NCBI GenBank assembly: GCA_028284185.1 | Contig: JANQSG010000002.1 | Location: forward strand, 36,627 to 100,626 | Direction of reading: 5' to 3' | Length of the DNA: 64,000 nucleotides | Source of the DNA: Kangiella sp. | GTDB taxonomy: Bacteria > Pseudomonadota > Gammaproteobacteria > Enterobacterales > Kangiellaceae | In this document: positions 35,584-43,985 of the stretch, in pieces | Layout of the letters: each line of letters opens with the position of its first letter | Numbering within the stretch: position 1 is the first letter of the stretch | The notes under the pieces: generated by a model | What the model saw: only the letters and a program-made list of their open reading frames with translations | What the model was told of the DNA's origin: nothing | Databases searched by the model: none | Translations under genes and position numbers: made by a program

Positions 35584-38139
35584 ATGATAAACATAAAAAA
35601 GATAACATTAATGGTACCTGTATTCGCAGGCTTGTTTTGCTGTAAGCTGAGTTTGGCGGATCAGGATAAGTTTGATTATTACTTTAATCAAACGGCTAAA
35701 AGCGATATTAGTTTTGATGAGAAGACCCTTAAGCCAAGCGATACTTTAGGCTATGCCATTGGCGATTGGCACATTCGCCCCGATCAATCTTTTGCTTATT
35801 TTAAGCAGCTTGCTGAATCCTCTGATAAAGCTCAGTTTGAAATTACAGGCTATACTCATGAGCAACGTCCTTTAATAGCCACCTATATCTCTTCACCAGA
35901 AAATCTGGCTAAATTAGCGGAATATAAAAGACAACGACAGGATTTAGCGAATTATCAAGGTCCAAACATAGTCTATTTAGGTTATTCGGTGCATGGCAAT
36001 GAGGCCAGTGGTGCTAATGCTGCACCGCTAGTGGCTTATCGATTGATAGCTTCAAAGGAAGCCTGGATTGAAGAGCTACTTAAAAACACCATAGTGATTA
36101 TTGATCCCATGTTAAATCCTGATGGATTGGATCGTTTTGCCAATTGGGTCAACCGTTATAAAGGATCTCAGTTGGTAAAGGATCCAGCTTCAATGGAACT
36201 TCGGGAAGCCTGGCCAGCAGGGCGAACCAACCACTATTGGTTTGATTTAAATCGAGACTGGTTATTGTTACAACATCCGGAAAGTCAGGCGCGAGTGAAT
36301 TTGTTTTATCAATGGCGGCCGCATATTGTGGGTGATTTCCATGAAATGGGTACTAATTCGACTTACTTTTTTCAGCCGGGAGTTCCCAGCCGACAAAACC
36401 CTTTAACCTCTAAAGAAAACTTTGAGCTGACTAACGATATTGCCAAATATCATGCTAAGGCTTTAGATGCTTTGAATGTGCCTTATTACAGCAAGGAAGG
36501 TTTTGATGATTTTTATTACGGCAAGGGATCGACTTTCCCCGATATCAATGGTGGCATAGGTATTTTATTTGAGCAGGCCAGTGCTAGAGGTCATATACAG
36601 GAATCGATTAATGGCGATCTTAGTTTCCCGTTTGCTATCCGTAATCAGGTGGCCACTTCTTTTTCAACTTTAAAGGCGGCCAAAGATTTCAAAAACAGGT
36701 TGAGTAGCTACCAAAAAGATTTTTTTCAACAGCAGAAAGTTAAAGCACAAACTGATCCAGTTAAAGCTTTTATTTATAGCAGCCAGGATCAGGGTCGTTT
36801 ACAGGCGTTTAATGATTTATTAAGACAGCATCAAATCCAAGTATTGCCGGTTGAGCAGGATGCAACTTTTGGCAAGCAGCTATTCAAAAAAAATCAATCG
36901 TATTTGGTATCGTTGCAACAGCAGCAGTATGGCTTGATTAAGACATTGTTTGAAACACGCACCGAATTTAATGACAATACTTTTTACGATGTTTCGGCTT
37001 GGACATTCCCATTAGCCTTTAATCTAGATTATCGAGAATTAAATCAACCACAAGCTCAATCGGTGGCTACCAGTAGTGCTATGGCCTCTGAGGCTCAAGG
37101 TCAGTGGTTGAGCCTGGATGGTACTGACGATTATGTGGCTGTTTTGGTCGAGCAAAGCGATGAACGGGCAATTAAAAATTTATATCCTTTACTAAGAAAT
37201 CAATTAAACATTAAATACTCAACCAAACCATTCACTTTGGGGCTTGATGACAAGGAAAAAAACTTTGCTGCGGGAACTTTGATTCTTTCTCCAAAGGGTA
37301 AACACAAGCAAGAATTTGAAACTTTGATTAATCAGCATTTAATCAGCAATGGTGTCAATGTCTATACCAGCAGTACCGGTTTTGCCAATCAGGGTATCGA
37401 TTTGGGTAGCCCTAATGTGCATCCATTGAAGCAGCCAAAACCTTTGCTGCTGATTGGTGATGGGGTTTCATCTTATGAAGCAGGTGAAGCCTGGTATTTG
37501 GTGGATAAACGCTTAAAAATTCCACTTTCCATGCAATACGCGAAAAATTTAGCTTCAATCGATTTAAGCAGATACACGCATTTGATTTTAGTCAATGGTC
37601 GCTATCCTAAACTGAAAGATGAGGCCAAAGCTGGACTAAAAAGCTGGATTCGCAAAGGCGGTAATCTAGTTGCTACCCGTAGTGCTGTATCCTGGCTAGT
37701 TAAACAGGAGTTAACCTCTATAAAGTTAGCCAAACCGGAAAAAGCTAAAAAACTTAATCGTGATTTTTCACAAAGAGATGATGCACAGGCTGAGCATTTT
37801 ATTGGTGGTGCTATTTATCAAACGCTACTGGATAATAGTCATCCTTTAGCTTATGGCGTTGCTACTGAAAGCTTGGCTTTTACTAAAGCTGGTACGCAAG
37901 TCATAGAACCCGTAGAAGAAGATTTTATCAGTGTGGCAACCTATAGTGGCGAGCCTTTACTGGCAGGTTATTCGTCACAACAAAATGTTGAGCGTATCCG
38001 TAATACACCAGCGGTGATTGCACAAAGTCTGGGGCGTGGCAGTATCATTTTGTTTAATGATAATCCGAACTTTAGAGGCTATTGGTACGGCTCTTCACGC
38101 TTATTCATTAATAGCCTATTTTTTAACAATGCATTTTAA
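35584..38139 (+). CDS. Secreted M14-family zinc carboxypeptidase-like peptidase
   Basis: This is an 851-residue exported protein with a signal peptide (about 25 residues, ending LSLADQ). The M14 zinc motif HxxE appears as SVHGNEASGA (H137, E140); NPDGLDRF, DLNRDW and DFHEMGTN supply further active-site residues, and the proton-donor Glu is likely in GILFEQASARGH. The remaining approximately 450 residues form a C-terminal part with a glutamine amidotransferase-like look (LVNGRYPKLKD). It precedes another secreted metallopeptidase by 24 bp, probably as an operon for protein scavenging. Confidence 0.9.
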   Translation: MINIKKITLMVPVFAGLFCCKLSLADQDKFDYYFNQTAKSDISFDEKTLKPSDTLGYAIGDWHIRPDQSFAYFKQLAESSDKAQFEITGYTHEQRPLIATYISSPENLAKLAEYKRQRQDLANYQGPNIVYLGYSVHGNEASGANAAPLVAYRLIASKEAWIEELLKNTIVIIDPMLNPDGLDRFANWVNRYKGSQLVKDPASMELREAWPAGRTNHYWFDLNRDWLLLQHPESQARVNLFYQWRPHIVGDFHEMGTNSTYFFQPGVPSRQNPLTSKENFELTNDIAKYHAKALDALNVPYYSKEGFDDFYYGKGSTFPDINGGIGILFEQASARGHIQESINGDLSFPFAIRNQVATSFSTLKAAKDFKNRLSSYQKDFFQQQKVKAQTDPVKAFIYSSQDQGRLQAFNDLLRQHQIQVLPVEQDATFGKQLFKKNQSYLVSLQQQQYGLIKTLFETRTEFNDNTFYDVSAWTFPLAFNLDYRELNQPQAQSVATSSAMASEAQGQWLSLDGTDDYVAVLVEQSDERAIKNLYPLLRNQLNIKYSTKPFTLGLDDKEKNFAAGTLILSPKGKHKQEFETLINQHLISNGVNVYTSSTGFANQGIDLGSPNVHPLKQPKPLLLIGDGVSSYEAGEAWYLVDKRLKIPLSMQYAKNLASIDLSRYTHLILVNGRYPKLKDEAKAGLKSWIRKGGNLVATRSAVSWLVKQELTSIKLAKPEKAKKLNRDFSQRDDAQAEHFIGGAIYQTLLDNSHPLAYGVATESLAFTKAGTQVIEPVEEDFISVATYSGEPLLAGYSSQQNVERIRNTPAVIAQSLGRGSIILFNDNPNFRGYWYGSSRLFINSLFFNNAF

Positions 38140-38163
38140 TCAAAGCACAGTCAGGGTAAATCC

Positions 38164-40563
38164 ATGCAATCATTGAGAACCATTGTATCTGTAAGCCTGG
38201 TAATTTTTGGCTTGCTATTGGCGAATATTTCCAAAGCGGAATCCTGGGGTCAGATTCAGGCAAAAAGTAAAAAGGTTGATGGTTTTATGCCTTATTACTT
38301 AAGCAAAAATCAAGGCAAGGTGTGGCTTGAAATCAGTCGCTTTAAGCAACCTTTTATCTATTATACCGGTTTGCCTTATGGTATTGGCTCTAATGATATC
38401 GGCTTAGATCGTGGTCAACTCGGCCAGAGTCGTTTGGTGCAATTTGAGCGCTACGGTAATAAGGTATTATTAAAACAGTTAAACACAGATTATCGTGCTG
38501 ATACGGATAATGTTGCTGAAAAAGCATCTATCCAGCAGGCTTTTGCCAGCTCTGTGTTAGCAGGTTTTGAAATTAAGGCAAAGCAAGGCAAGAAAGTTTT
38601 AATCGAATTAACGCCTTATTTATTAAAAGATTTGCATGGGGTTTCGGCACGCTTAAAAGGTCGTAAACAAGGTAGCTATTCGGTGGATAGTTCCCGCTCA
38701 GCTTTGGTCACCGATAAACTGAAAAACTTTCCCAAAAACACTATTTTTGAAAGCTTGTTGACCTTTAAAGGTTCAGGCGCGGGCCAGTTTGTACGTCAGG
38801 TTACTCCATCGCCGAATGAGATCACGGTGCAACAGCACTTATCCTTTGTTGAGTTGCCCGACGAAGGTTATCAGCCGCGTGTATTCCATCCACATTCAGG
38901 TTTTTTTGAATTGAGCTATAAAGATTATGCAACTCCAATTACTGCGCCAATCGATAAAAAACTGATTTATCGTCACCGTCTGAACAAAGATAAAGACGGT
39001 AACTTGATTCCTATCGTTTATTACCTTGATCCCGGGGTTCCAGAGCCAGTTAAAGGTGCTTTGCTTGATGGTGCCCGTTGGTGGCAGCAGGCTTTTGATG
39101 CGATTGGCTTAAAAGGCGCTTATAAAGTAGAAGTTTTACCCGAAGGTGCCGATCCGTTAGATGTACGCTATAACGTTATTCAGTGGGTACATCGCGCCAC
39201 TCGCGGCTGGTCTTATGGTTTTTCGGTTTCCGATCCCAGAACGGGCGAAATCCTAAAAGGCCATGTCACCCTGGGTTCCTTGCGGGTGCGTCAGGATTTG
39301 TTGATTGCCAATGCTTTAACCGGAATCTATGGCGGCAATAATGCTGATAAAAAAGCCAAAGCGGCCGAAGCAATGGCTTTAGCTAGAATCCGCCAATTAT
39401 CGGCACATGAAGTAGGGCATACATTGGGCATAGCACATAACTTTGCCGCTAGCCCTGATAATCGCGCTTCAGTAATGGATTATCCGCACCCTTACATAGA
39501 ATTAAAAGACGACACTATCATTTTAGACAATGCTTATGCTACCGATATCGGCAAATGGGATATCGAAGCGGTACGTTATGGTTACAGTGAGTTTGCTGAT
39601 AAAGAAGCGGAAGCTCAAGGTTTGGCCAAAATCGTTAAAGATATGCAGGCTAAAGGTTTAAGCTTTATTTCCGATCCTGATGCCAGGCCTCAAGGTGGCG
39701 CTCATCCAGTAGCGCATCTTTGGGACAATGGTAATGATCCTGCCACTGAATTGGAAAGAGTGCTTGCGGTTCGCAGCAAGGCTTTGGCAGCTTTTGGTCA
39801 TCACAACCTGGCCAAAGGCACGCCTTATTCAGAGTTAGCAGAAACCCTGGTGCCGTTGTATTTATTCCATCGCTATCAAACAGAAGCTGCGGTGAAAATG
39901 CTCGGTGGTGTGGAATATGAATACAGTGTCAAAGGTGATAGTTTTAGGCCGGTAAAATTTGTTGAGCAGGGCAAACAGGAAGCGGCTTTAAGCTCGTTAT
40001 TAAATAGTTTGTCATTGGATAATTTACAAGTGCCAGAATCTATTTTGTCATTAATTCCGCCAAAGGCTTATGGTTATTATCGAAATCGGGAAAGCTTTCC
40101 TTCCAATACTGGCTTAACGCTCGATCCGGTAGCTATGGCCGATACTTCGGCACAACATACTTTGACCTTAATCCTAAACCCTCAACGCTTGGCACGTTTA
40201 TTGCAACAAAAGTCTTTAAATGCTGAACAATTGGGTTTAACTGAAGTAATCAATCAGTTACTCGATACCACTTTAATGGCGAATCAAGAAGAGGGCTTAA
40301 ATGCCTTGATCCAACAAAGACTCGATTACTTGACCTTAAGTGAAATTATTAAGTCTGCCGAATCAGCGCAAGCCTCGCCAGAAGTGAAAGCACATCTATA
40401 TAATGAGCTGGGTAAAGTTAATGGTTGGCTGCAAACCCAGGCTAACCGTAATCCTGAGCGTTTTATGTGGCTTAAAGCTTTATTGGATAAATACTTTAGT
40501 GGCGATTTGGAAATCGAGTCGCTGCCCGATGTGAAAATGCCACCAGGCTCCCCGATTGGTTAA
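38164..40563 (+). CDS. Secreted zinc-dependent metallopeptidase (DUF5117/DUF4953-like)
   Basis: This is a 799-residue exported protein with a signal peptide (first 26 residues, ending NISKAES). The extended metzincin-like zinc motif HEVGHTLGIAH is at 415-425 and is followed by a SVMDYP turn that could be a Met-turn. The flanking regions (FQPRVFHPHSGFF-like and DPRTGEILKGHVTLGS) fit the DUF5117-DUF4953 metallopeptidase family common in Bacteroidetes and marine gammaproteobacteria. It is probably cotranscribed with the upstream M14 peptidase and is followed by a strong terminator. Confidence 0.88.
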   Translation: MQSLRTIVSVSLVIFGLLLANISKAESWGQIQAKSKKVDGFMPYYLSKNQGKVWLEISRFKQPFIYYTGLPYGIGSNDIGLDRGQLGQSRLVQFERYGNKVLLKQLNTDYRADTDNVAEKASIQQAFASSVLAGFEIKAKQGKKVLIELTPYLLKDLHGVSARLKGRKQGSYSVDSSRSALVTDKLKNFPKNTIFESLLTFKGSGAGQFVRQVTPSPNEITVQQHLSFVELPDEGYQPRVFHPHSGFFELSYKDYATPITAPIDKKLIYRHRLNKDKDGNLIPIVYYLDPGVPEPVKGALLDGARWWQQAFDAIGLKGAYKVEVLPEGADPLDVRYNVIQWVHRATRGWSYGFSVSDPRTGEILKGHVTLGSLRVRQDLLIANALTGIYGGNNADKKAKAAEAMALARIRQLSAHEVGHTLGIAHNFAASPDNRASVMDYPHPYIELKDDTIILDNAYATDIGKWDIEAVRYGYSEFADKEAEAQGLAKIVKDMQAKGLSFISDPDARPQGGAHPVAHLWDNGNDPATELERVLAVRSKALAAFGHHNLAKGTPYSELAETLVPLYLFHRYQTEAAVKMLGGVEYEYSVKGDSFRPVKFVEQGKQEAALSSLLNSLSLDNLQVPESILSLIPPKAYGYYRNRESFPSNTGLTLDPVAMADTSAQHTLTLILNPQRLARLLQQKSLNAEQLGLTEVINQLLDTTLMANQEEGLNALIQQRLDYLTLSEIIKSAESAQASPEVKAHLYNELGKVNGWLQTQANRNPERFMWLKALLDKYFSGDLEIESLPDVKMPPGSPIG

Positions 40564-40581
40564 AGCTTAAAAGCTCCAAAT

Positions 40582-40611
40582 AAAAAAGCCCTGCATTCGC
40601 AGGGCTTTTTT
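40582..40611 (+). terminator. Rho-independent terminator of the metallopeptidase genes
   Basis: A 13-bp hairpin, AAAAAAGCCCTGC then ATTC then GCAGGGCTTTTTT, lies 18 bases after the stop codon. It is symmetric, with A- and T-tracts on both sides, so it can act in both directions. Confidence 0.93.
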
Positions 40612-40640
40612 ATGGGGGTGCTCTTCCGTGAGCGGGAGGA

Positions 40641-40724
40641 TAAAAAAACCAGTAGAAGTTTTAGGGTCGGTTGATTGAGGTCTTGGGGATATCAACTTAG
40701 GGTTAACCGAGCTTCTACTGGTTT
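40641..40724 (-). terminator. Long structured terminator of the His-rich protein gene
   Basis: AAACCAGTAGAAG (40646-40658) and CTTCTACTGGTTT (40712-40724) pair perfectly over 13 bp. The 53-nt interior can form alternative short stems (TCGGTT with AACCGA, or GTTGAT with ATCAAC). Read on the minus strand the outer stem is followed by a T-rich run, so it probably ends the 40752-41348 transcript. The stem is unusually far apart for a simple terminator. Confidence 0.6.
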
Positions 40725-40751
40725 AAAACCTTTGTTATTGATTAGTTATGG

Positions 40752-41348
40752 TTACCAACCAAGCACTGAACCGAGGATAATACCTACTGCCAATGGTTCC
40801 CAAAAACGGTGGTGACAATGGCGGCTATGGATATGACCACGTGGGAATGGGTGATAAGCATTGCCGTAGTAGTACCAGTCCTGGCCCAGGTAATATACCG
40901 TGCTTGGGTAATAGTCATAACGTGGGTAGTAGTTATAACTATAGTAGTGTCTATGGCGTGGCTTATAGTAATTACGGTAATGACGATCATGATAATAGCG
41001 ATCACTATGTCTATGACCGTGGCGACGATCATAATGACGATTATAACGGTGACCGTAACGGTGCTTATTTGAATTTATACGACGGTTATCACGATAAGCA
41101 TCGTGAGTGCGAGCAGTGCTGCGACTAGAATGTCTGTGCGCATCATGCTTACGGCCTGAATCATGAACTCTGGCACGTGAAGCGGGTCTATGTTTCTGAC
41201 TGGAACGATAGTTGGCCTTGTCGTTATTGTAGGAACGAGACTTATGTGCATTCGATTTGCTAGGGCCATGATGCTCTTTGGCAACCGACACTTGCGATAA
41301 ACCTAAACTCAGCGTCAGCGCAATCATTGGGGTAATAATTTTCTTCAT
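40752..41348 (-). CDS. Secreted His/Tyr/Arg-rich protein (198 aa)
   Basis: The protein has a signal peptide (cleavage likely after SQVSVA near residue 23) and a mature part of about 175 residues that is strongly biased. By my count it has about 25 His, with many Tyr and Arg in clusters such as HRYGHRYNRHYDRRHGHRH and YYSYNYYPRYDYYP. It ends in a hydrophobic Gly-rich tail, EPLAVGIILGSVLGW. Two Cys are absent except one in SRHCHHRFW. No family is recognised; metal binding is a reasonable guess from the histidines. The start ATG at 41348 has AGGAGAAAGCC upstream. Overlapping ORFs in other frames are composition shadows. Confidence 0.8.
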   Translation of the reverse strand: MKKIITPMIALTLSLGLSQVSVAKEHHGPSKSNAHKSRSYNNDKANYRSSQKHRPASRARVHDSGRKHDAHRHSSRSTARTHDAYRDNRRINSNKHRYGHRYNRHYDRRHGHRHSDRYYHDRHYRNYYKPRHRHYYSYNYYPRYDYYPSTVYYLGQDWYYYGNAYHPFPRGHIHSRHCHHRFWEPLAVGIILGSVLGW

Positions 41349-41494
41349 GGCTTTCTCCTATGAAACTAAACAGTCATCACAAATCTATGTAAAATAGCTT
41401 TGATTGGATGATGGTTCCTACTTTAGTCCAGGTAAACTGAATTCTTCCTGAACATTACAACAACTTTTTTAATAAAATGGATAATGATTGAATT

Positions 41495-41977
41495 ATGAGC
41501 ACTGAATTGACCATTAACCGATGTAATATCAATGACTTAAATACATTGGCCCCTTTGTTTGATGCTTATCGTCAACACTTCAAACAAACGTCTGATTTAG
41601 ACGGAGTTAAGGCTTATCTGAAGCAACGTCTTGAAGCAGAAGAAGCTATTGTCTACTTGGTGGGGTCGGATGAGATATGCCATGGTTTTGTTTTACTGTA
41701 TCCATCTTTTTCCAGTATTGGCTTGGCACCAATTTGGATGCTAAACGACTTTTATCTGCACTCCGGATCCAATAAACGCCTAATGGCCAAGCAATTGCTG
41801 GATCGTATTGGTGAAGACTGTAAAGCCGCTGGTGCTATTCGGATTGAAGTGACTACCCGCAAGGAAAACCATAGATTGCATAAATTGTATAAAGATTATG
41901 GTTTTGAAAAAGATTACAAATATGACCATTACTTCTTACAGTTGGGTCAAACAGCAGCCTCAAATATGCTGAAATAG
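41495..41977 (+). CDS. GNAT family N-acetyltransferase
   Basis: This is a 160-residue GCN5-related N-acetyltransferase. The fold elements are visible: an N-terminal LTINRCNINDLNTLAPLFDAYR, the central LAPIWMLNDFYLHSGSNKRLM strand-helix with acetyl-CoA-binding region, and the C-terminal RIEVTTRKENHRLHKLYKDYGF typical of the final helix and strand. The substrate is not predictable. It is followed by REP-like elements rather than another gene on its strand. Confidence 0.85.
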   Translation: MSTELTINRCNINDLNTLAPLFDAYRQHFKQTSDLDGVKAYLKQRLEAEEAIVYLVGSDEICHGFVLLYPSFSSIGLAPIWMLNDFYLHSGSNKRLMAKQLLDRIGEDCKAAGAIRIEVTTRKENHRLHKLYKDYGFEKDYKYDHYFLQLGQTAASNMLK

Positions 41978-41991
41978 CGAAGTTTTTAAAG

Positions 41992-42073
41992 GTGTCATTC
42001 TAATGAAGATCGGGCTCTTGACGGTAGAAAAGTGTTTTAAGTTATAAGATTCTTGCTTTCGCAGGAATGACAC
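41992..42073. repeat. REP-like pair 4
   Basis: A degenerate forward unit (GTGTCATTC start at 41992) and a reverse unit (GATTCTTGC to GGAATGACAC, 42048-42073) face each other, as in the pair at 2649-2729. The right unit still forms a stem with one G-T type change; the left is decayed. Confidence 0.6.
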
Positions 42074-42119
42074 GAGTTAAAAAACAGGTTAATGCATAGA
42101 AACAATCAACGTTTAAGGG

Positions 42120-42145
42120 GTGTCATCCTGACGAAGGTCAGGATC
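42120..42145. repeat. REP-like single hairpin 5
   Basis: GTGTC precedes ATCCTGAC (42125-42132), a GAAG loop, and GTCAGGAT (42137-42144), a perfect 8-bp stem. The TGA stop of the GIY-YIG gene (42138-42140 on the minus strand) lies inside its right arm. Confidence 0.75.
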
Positions 42146-42437
42146 TTAAAAGTATTGGGTAAAGATCTTTCCATTCAGGATTATTTTTTTCAATCAAATT
42201 TATTTTCCATTGTCTTTTCCAGGCTTTAAGTTGCTTTTCTCGAACAATAGCACTCTGTATATCATCACAGGCCTCGAAATAAACCAAACGCTTTATGTGA
42301 TATTTCCTGGTAAAGCCATTTGCCATATCATTTTTATGCTGATACACCCTTTTAAAAAGATCTCTAGTCAGGCCAATATATAAGACTCCATCAGGTTTTG
42401 ATGTCAAAATATAGATAAAGTATTGTTGTGATAACAT
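42138..42437 (-). CDS. GIY-YIG nuclease superfamily protein (99 aa)
   Basis: This is a single-domain GIY-YIG protein of the YhbQ/UPF0213-like group. The signature appears as YFIYILTSKPDGVLYIGLT with the catalytic Arg in RDLFKRVYQHK and Glu in AIVREKQLKAW. Cellular role is uncertain; relatives are often small house-cleaning or homing-like nucleases. Its last three codons and stop are contributed by the REP-like hairpin, so the C-terminus has been reshaped by the repeat. The start is ATG at 42437. Confidence 0.85.
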   Translation of the reverse strand: MLSQQYFIYILTSKPDGVLYIGLTRDLFKRVYQHKNDMANGFTRKYHIKRLVYFEACDDIQSAIVREKQLKAWKRQWKINLIEKNNPEWKDLYPILLRS

Positions 42438-42558
42438 TAATCAAAGGTTGGTGACATAATGATACGAATATCTTAAAAAATGATGACTAAATATAGAGGG
42501 AATATCTGATATTAAAGTAAGCCTTAAGCTTAGTAGTTAGATCTAGCTGAGTTTGGAT

Positions 42559-43890
42559 TCAGGAGTGTAACTTAACATGGATCCAGTTACGTTTTTGCCA
42601 CAGCCAGATAAAGGCGCCGGTTTGAATCACGCGATAAATCCCATAGGCAATCCAAATGGTCATCAGATCATAGCCTTTAATGGGGCCAAGATAAAAAGCC
42701 ATCGGTAAGAACATTAACCATTGGGTGAATAAAGAGACATACATAATTGGTTTGGTATAGCCAGCGCCACTTAAGGCGTTTAAGAACACCAGCCCCACTG
42801 CATCAATGACAATGACCAGTGCGGAGAGTTTAAATGGCCAATGGGCTGCTTCAAGTGCTCCTGCTTCTTTTAAGAAGATTCCCATAATGGGGTCGGTAAA
42901 GAGATAAAATACTATGCCGAGTCCTACCGCAAAGATCAGTGCCATTTTGGAAACGTCCCAACCCCAAAGGTAAGCATCTTCGGGGTCTTTGCGTCCTAAG
43001 GCTTGGCCGACTAGAGTTGCAGCACCAATCCCTAAAGCAATACAAGGTAAAATCCCTACCAGCATGACGGTGGTAATGGCATTAGCAGCGGCTAATTCAT
43101 CGGTGCCGACTTTACCGATAATCCAGAACAGAGCGGTAAATCCGGCGGCGAAGAAAAGCTGCTGAATGGAAGAGGGCAGAGATATTTTTATAATATCTTT
43201 AAGGGTTAACCAGCGTGCCAGGTGTTTAAAATAACCGTGTTCTGAAGTATGTTTTTGTGCTAGATAGTGGTAATAAAAAGTGCCCAGAGTGAGGGAAACA
43301 CTGGTGCCGATACCTGCTCCTAAGGTACCCATTTCAGGGAAACCAAAATTACCAAAAATCAGACAGTAGTTAAGAAATATGTTCAGCGAGTGCATTACCA
43401 AAAGGGTGCGCAAATAAAACTCGGTGCGCTTAATGGCACTCCAGTAACCGCGATAACTGAAATTAAGCCCAATTGCCCAGATGCCGGCAAAACGTGCCTG
43501 CAAATAAGGCACTCCTTCTTTTAGTAATGCGGGATCATCATTAAGAAAGCCCAGGATTTCTGGTGCCAGGAAAAATAGAATAATGCTCACTGGAAGGGCC
43601 AAAATGGTGATCATGATTAAAGCGCCGTTTAAAGGATACGCCGCTTCTGAATCACGACCTTCACCCATACGGCGTGCCACCATAGCCTGCACACCTGCCG
43701 CGAAGCCCATAAAAAAGGCTACTGCCATAAAATTAATAAAGCCAGCGATACCAATGGCAGCAATGGCAGCAGAGCCTTGAGTGCCGACCATGGCCGCGTC
43801 CACGAGATTTAAAATGTTTTGCGAAATCATGCCGCCGACGATTGGCAGTGAAATTTGTAAAACTTGTTGTGAACGGTCTTTATTCAGCAA
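42559..43890 (-). CDS. MATE family efflux transporter
   Basis: This is a 443-residue inner-membrane multidrug and toxin extrusion protein with about twelve hydrophobic helices. MATE features include the N-terminal PIVGGMISQNILNLVDAAMVG and internal QAMVARRMGEG, with a second half beginning LPSSIQQLFFAAGF and the VGQALGRKDPEDA segment. It resembles the NorM/DinF branch, but substrates and the coupling ion cannot be read from sequence. It stands alone with gaps of about 95-120 bp on each side. Confidence 0.92.
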   Translation of the reverse strand: MLNKDRSQQVLQISLPIVGGMISQNILNLVDAAMVGTQGSAAIAAIGIAGFINFMAVAFFMGFAAGVQAMVARRMGEGRDSEAAYPLNGALIMITILALPVSIILFFLAPEILGFLNDDPALLKEGVPYLQARFAGIWAIGLNFSYRGYWSAIKRTEFYLRTLLVMHSLNIFLNYCLIFGNFGFPEMGTLGAGIGTSVSLTLGTFYYHYLAQKHTSEHGYFKHLARWLTLKDIIKISLPSSIQQLFFAAGFTALFWIIGKVGTDELAAANAITTVMLVGILPCIALGIGAATLVGQALGRKDPEDAYLWGWDVSKMALIFAVGLGIVFYLFTDPIMGIFLKEAGALEAAHWPFKLSALVIVIDAVGLVFLNALSGAGYTKPIMYVSLFTQWLMFLPMAFYLGPIKGYDLMTIWIAYGIYRVIQTGAFIWLWQKRNWIHVKLHS

Positions 43891-43985
43891 TGGAAAGCCA
43901 ACTGTTGTTATTCTTGTGTTGCATTGTAACAGCTATTGGCTAAAGGACTAGCGGATAAAGTGTAAATCTGTATGTGCTTGTTGAA

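Noticed and set aside
40784..41284. Several ORFs in other frames of the His-rich gene
   Set aside because: The repetitive CAY/TAY-rich codons of the real gene keep other frames open; the translations are low-complexity Ile/Val/Thr or Gly/Asp strings without starts supported by ribosome binding sites.
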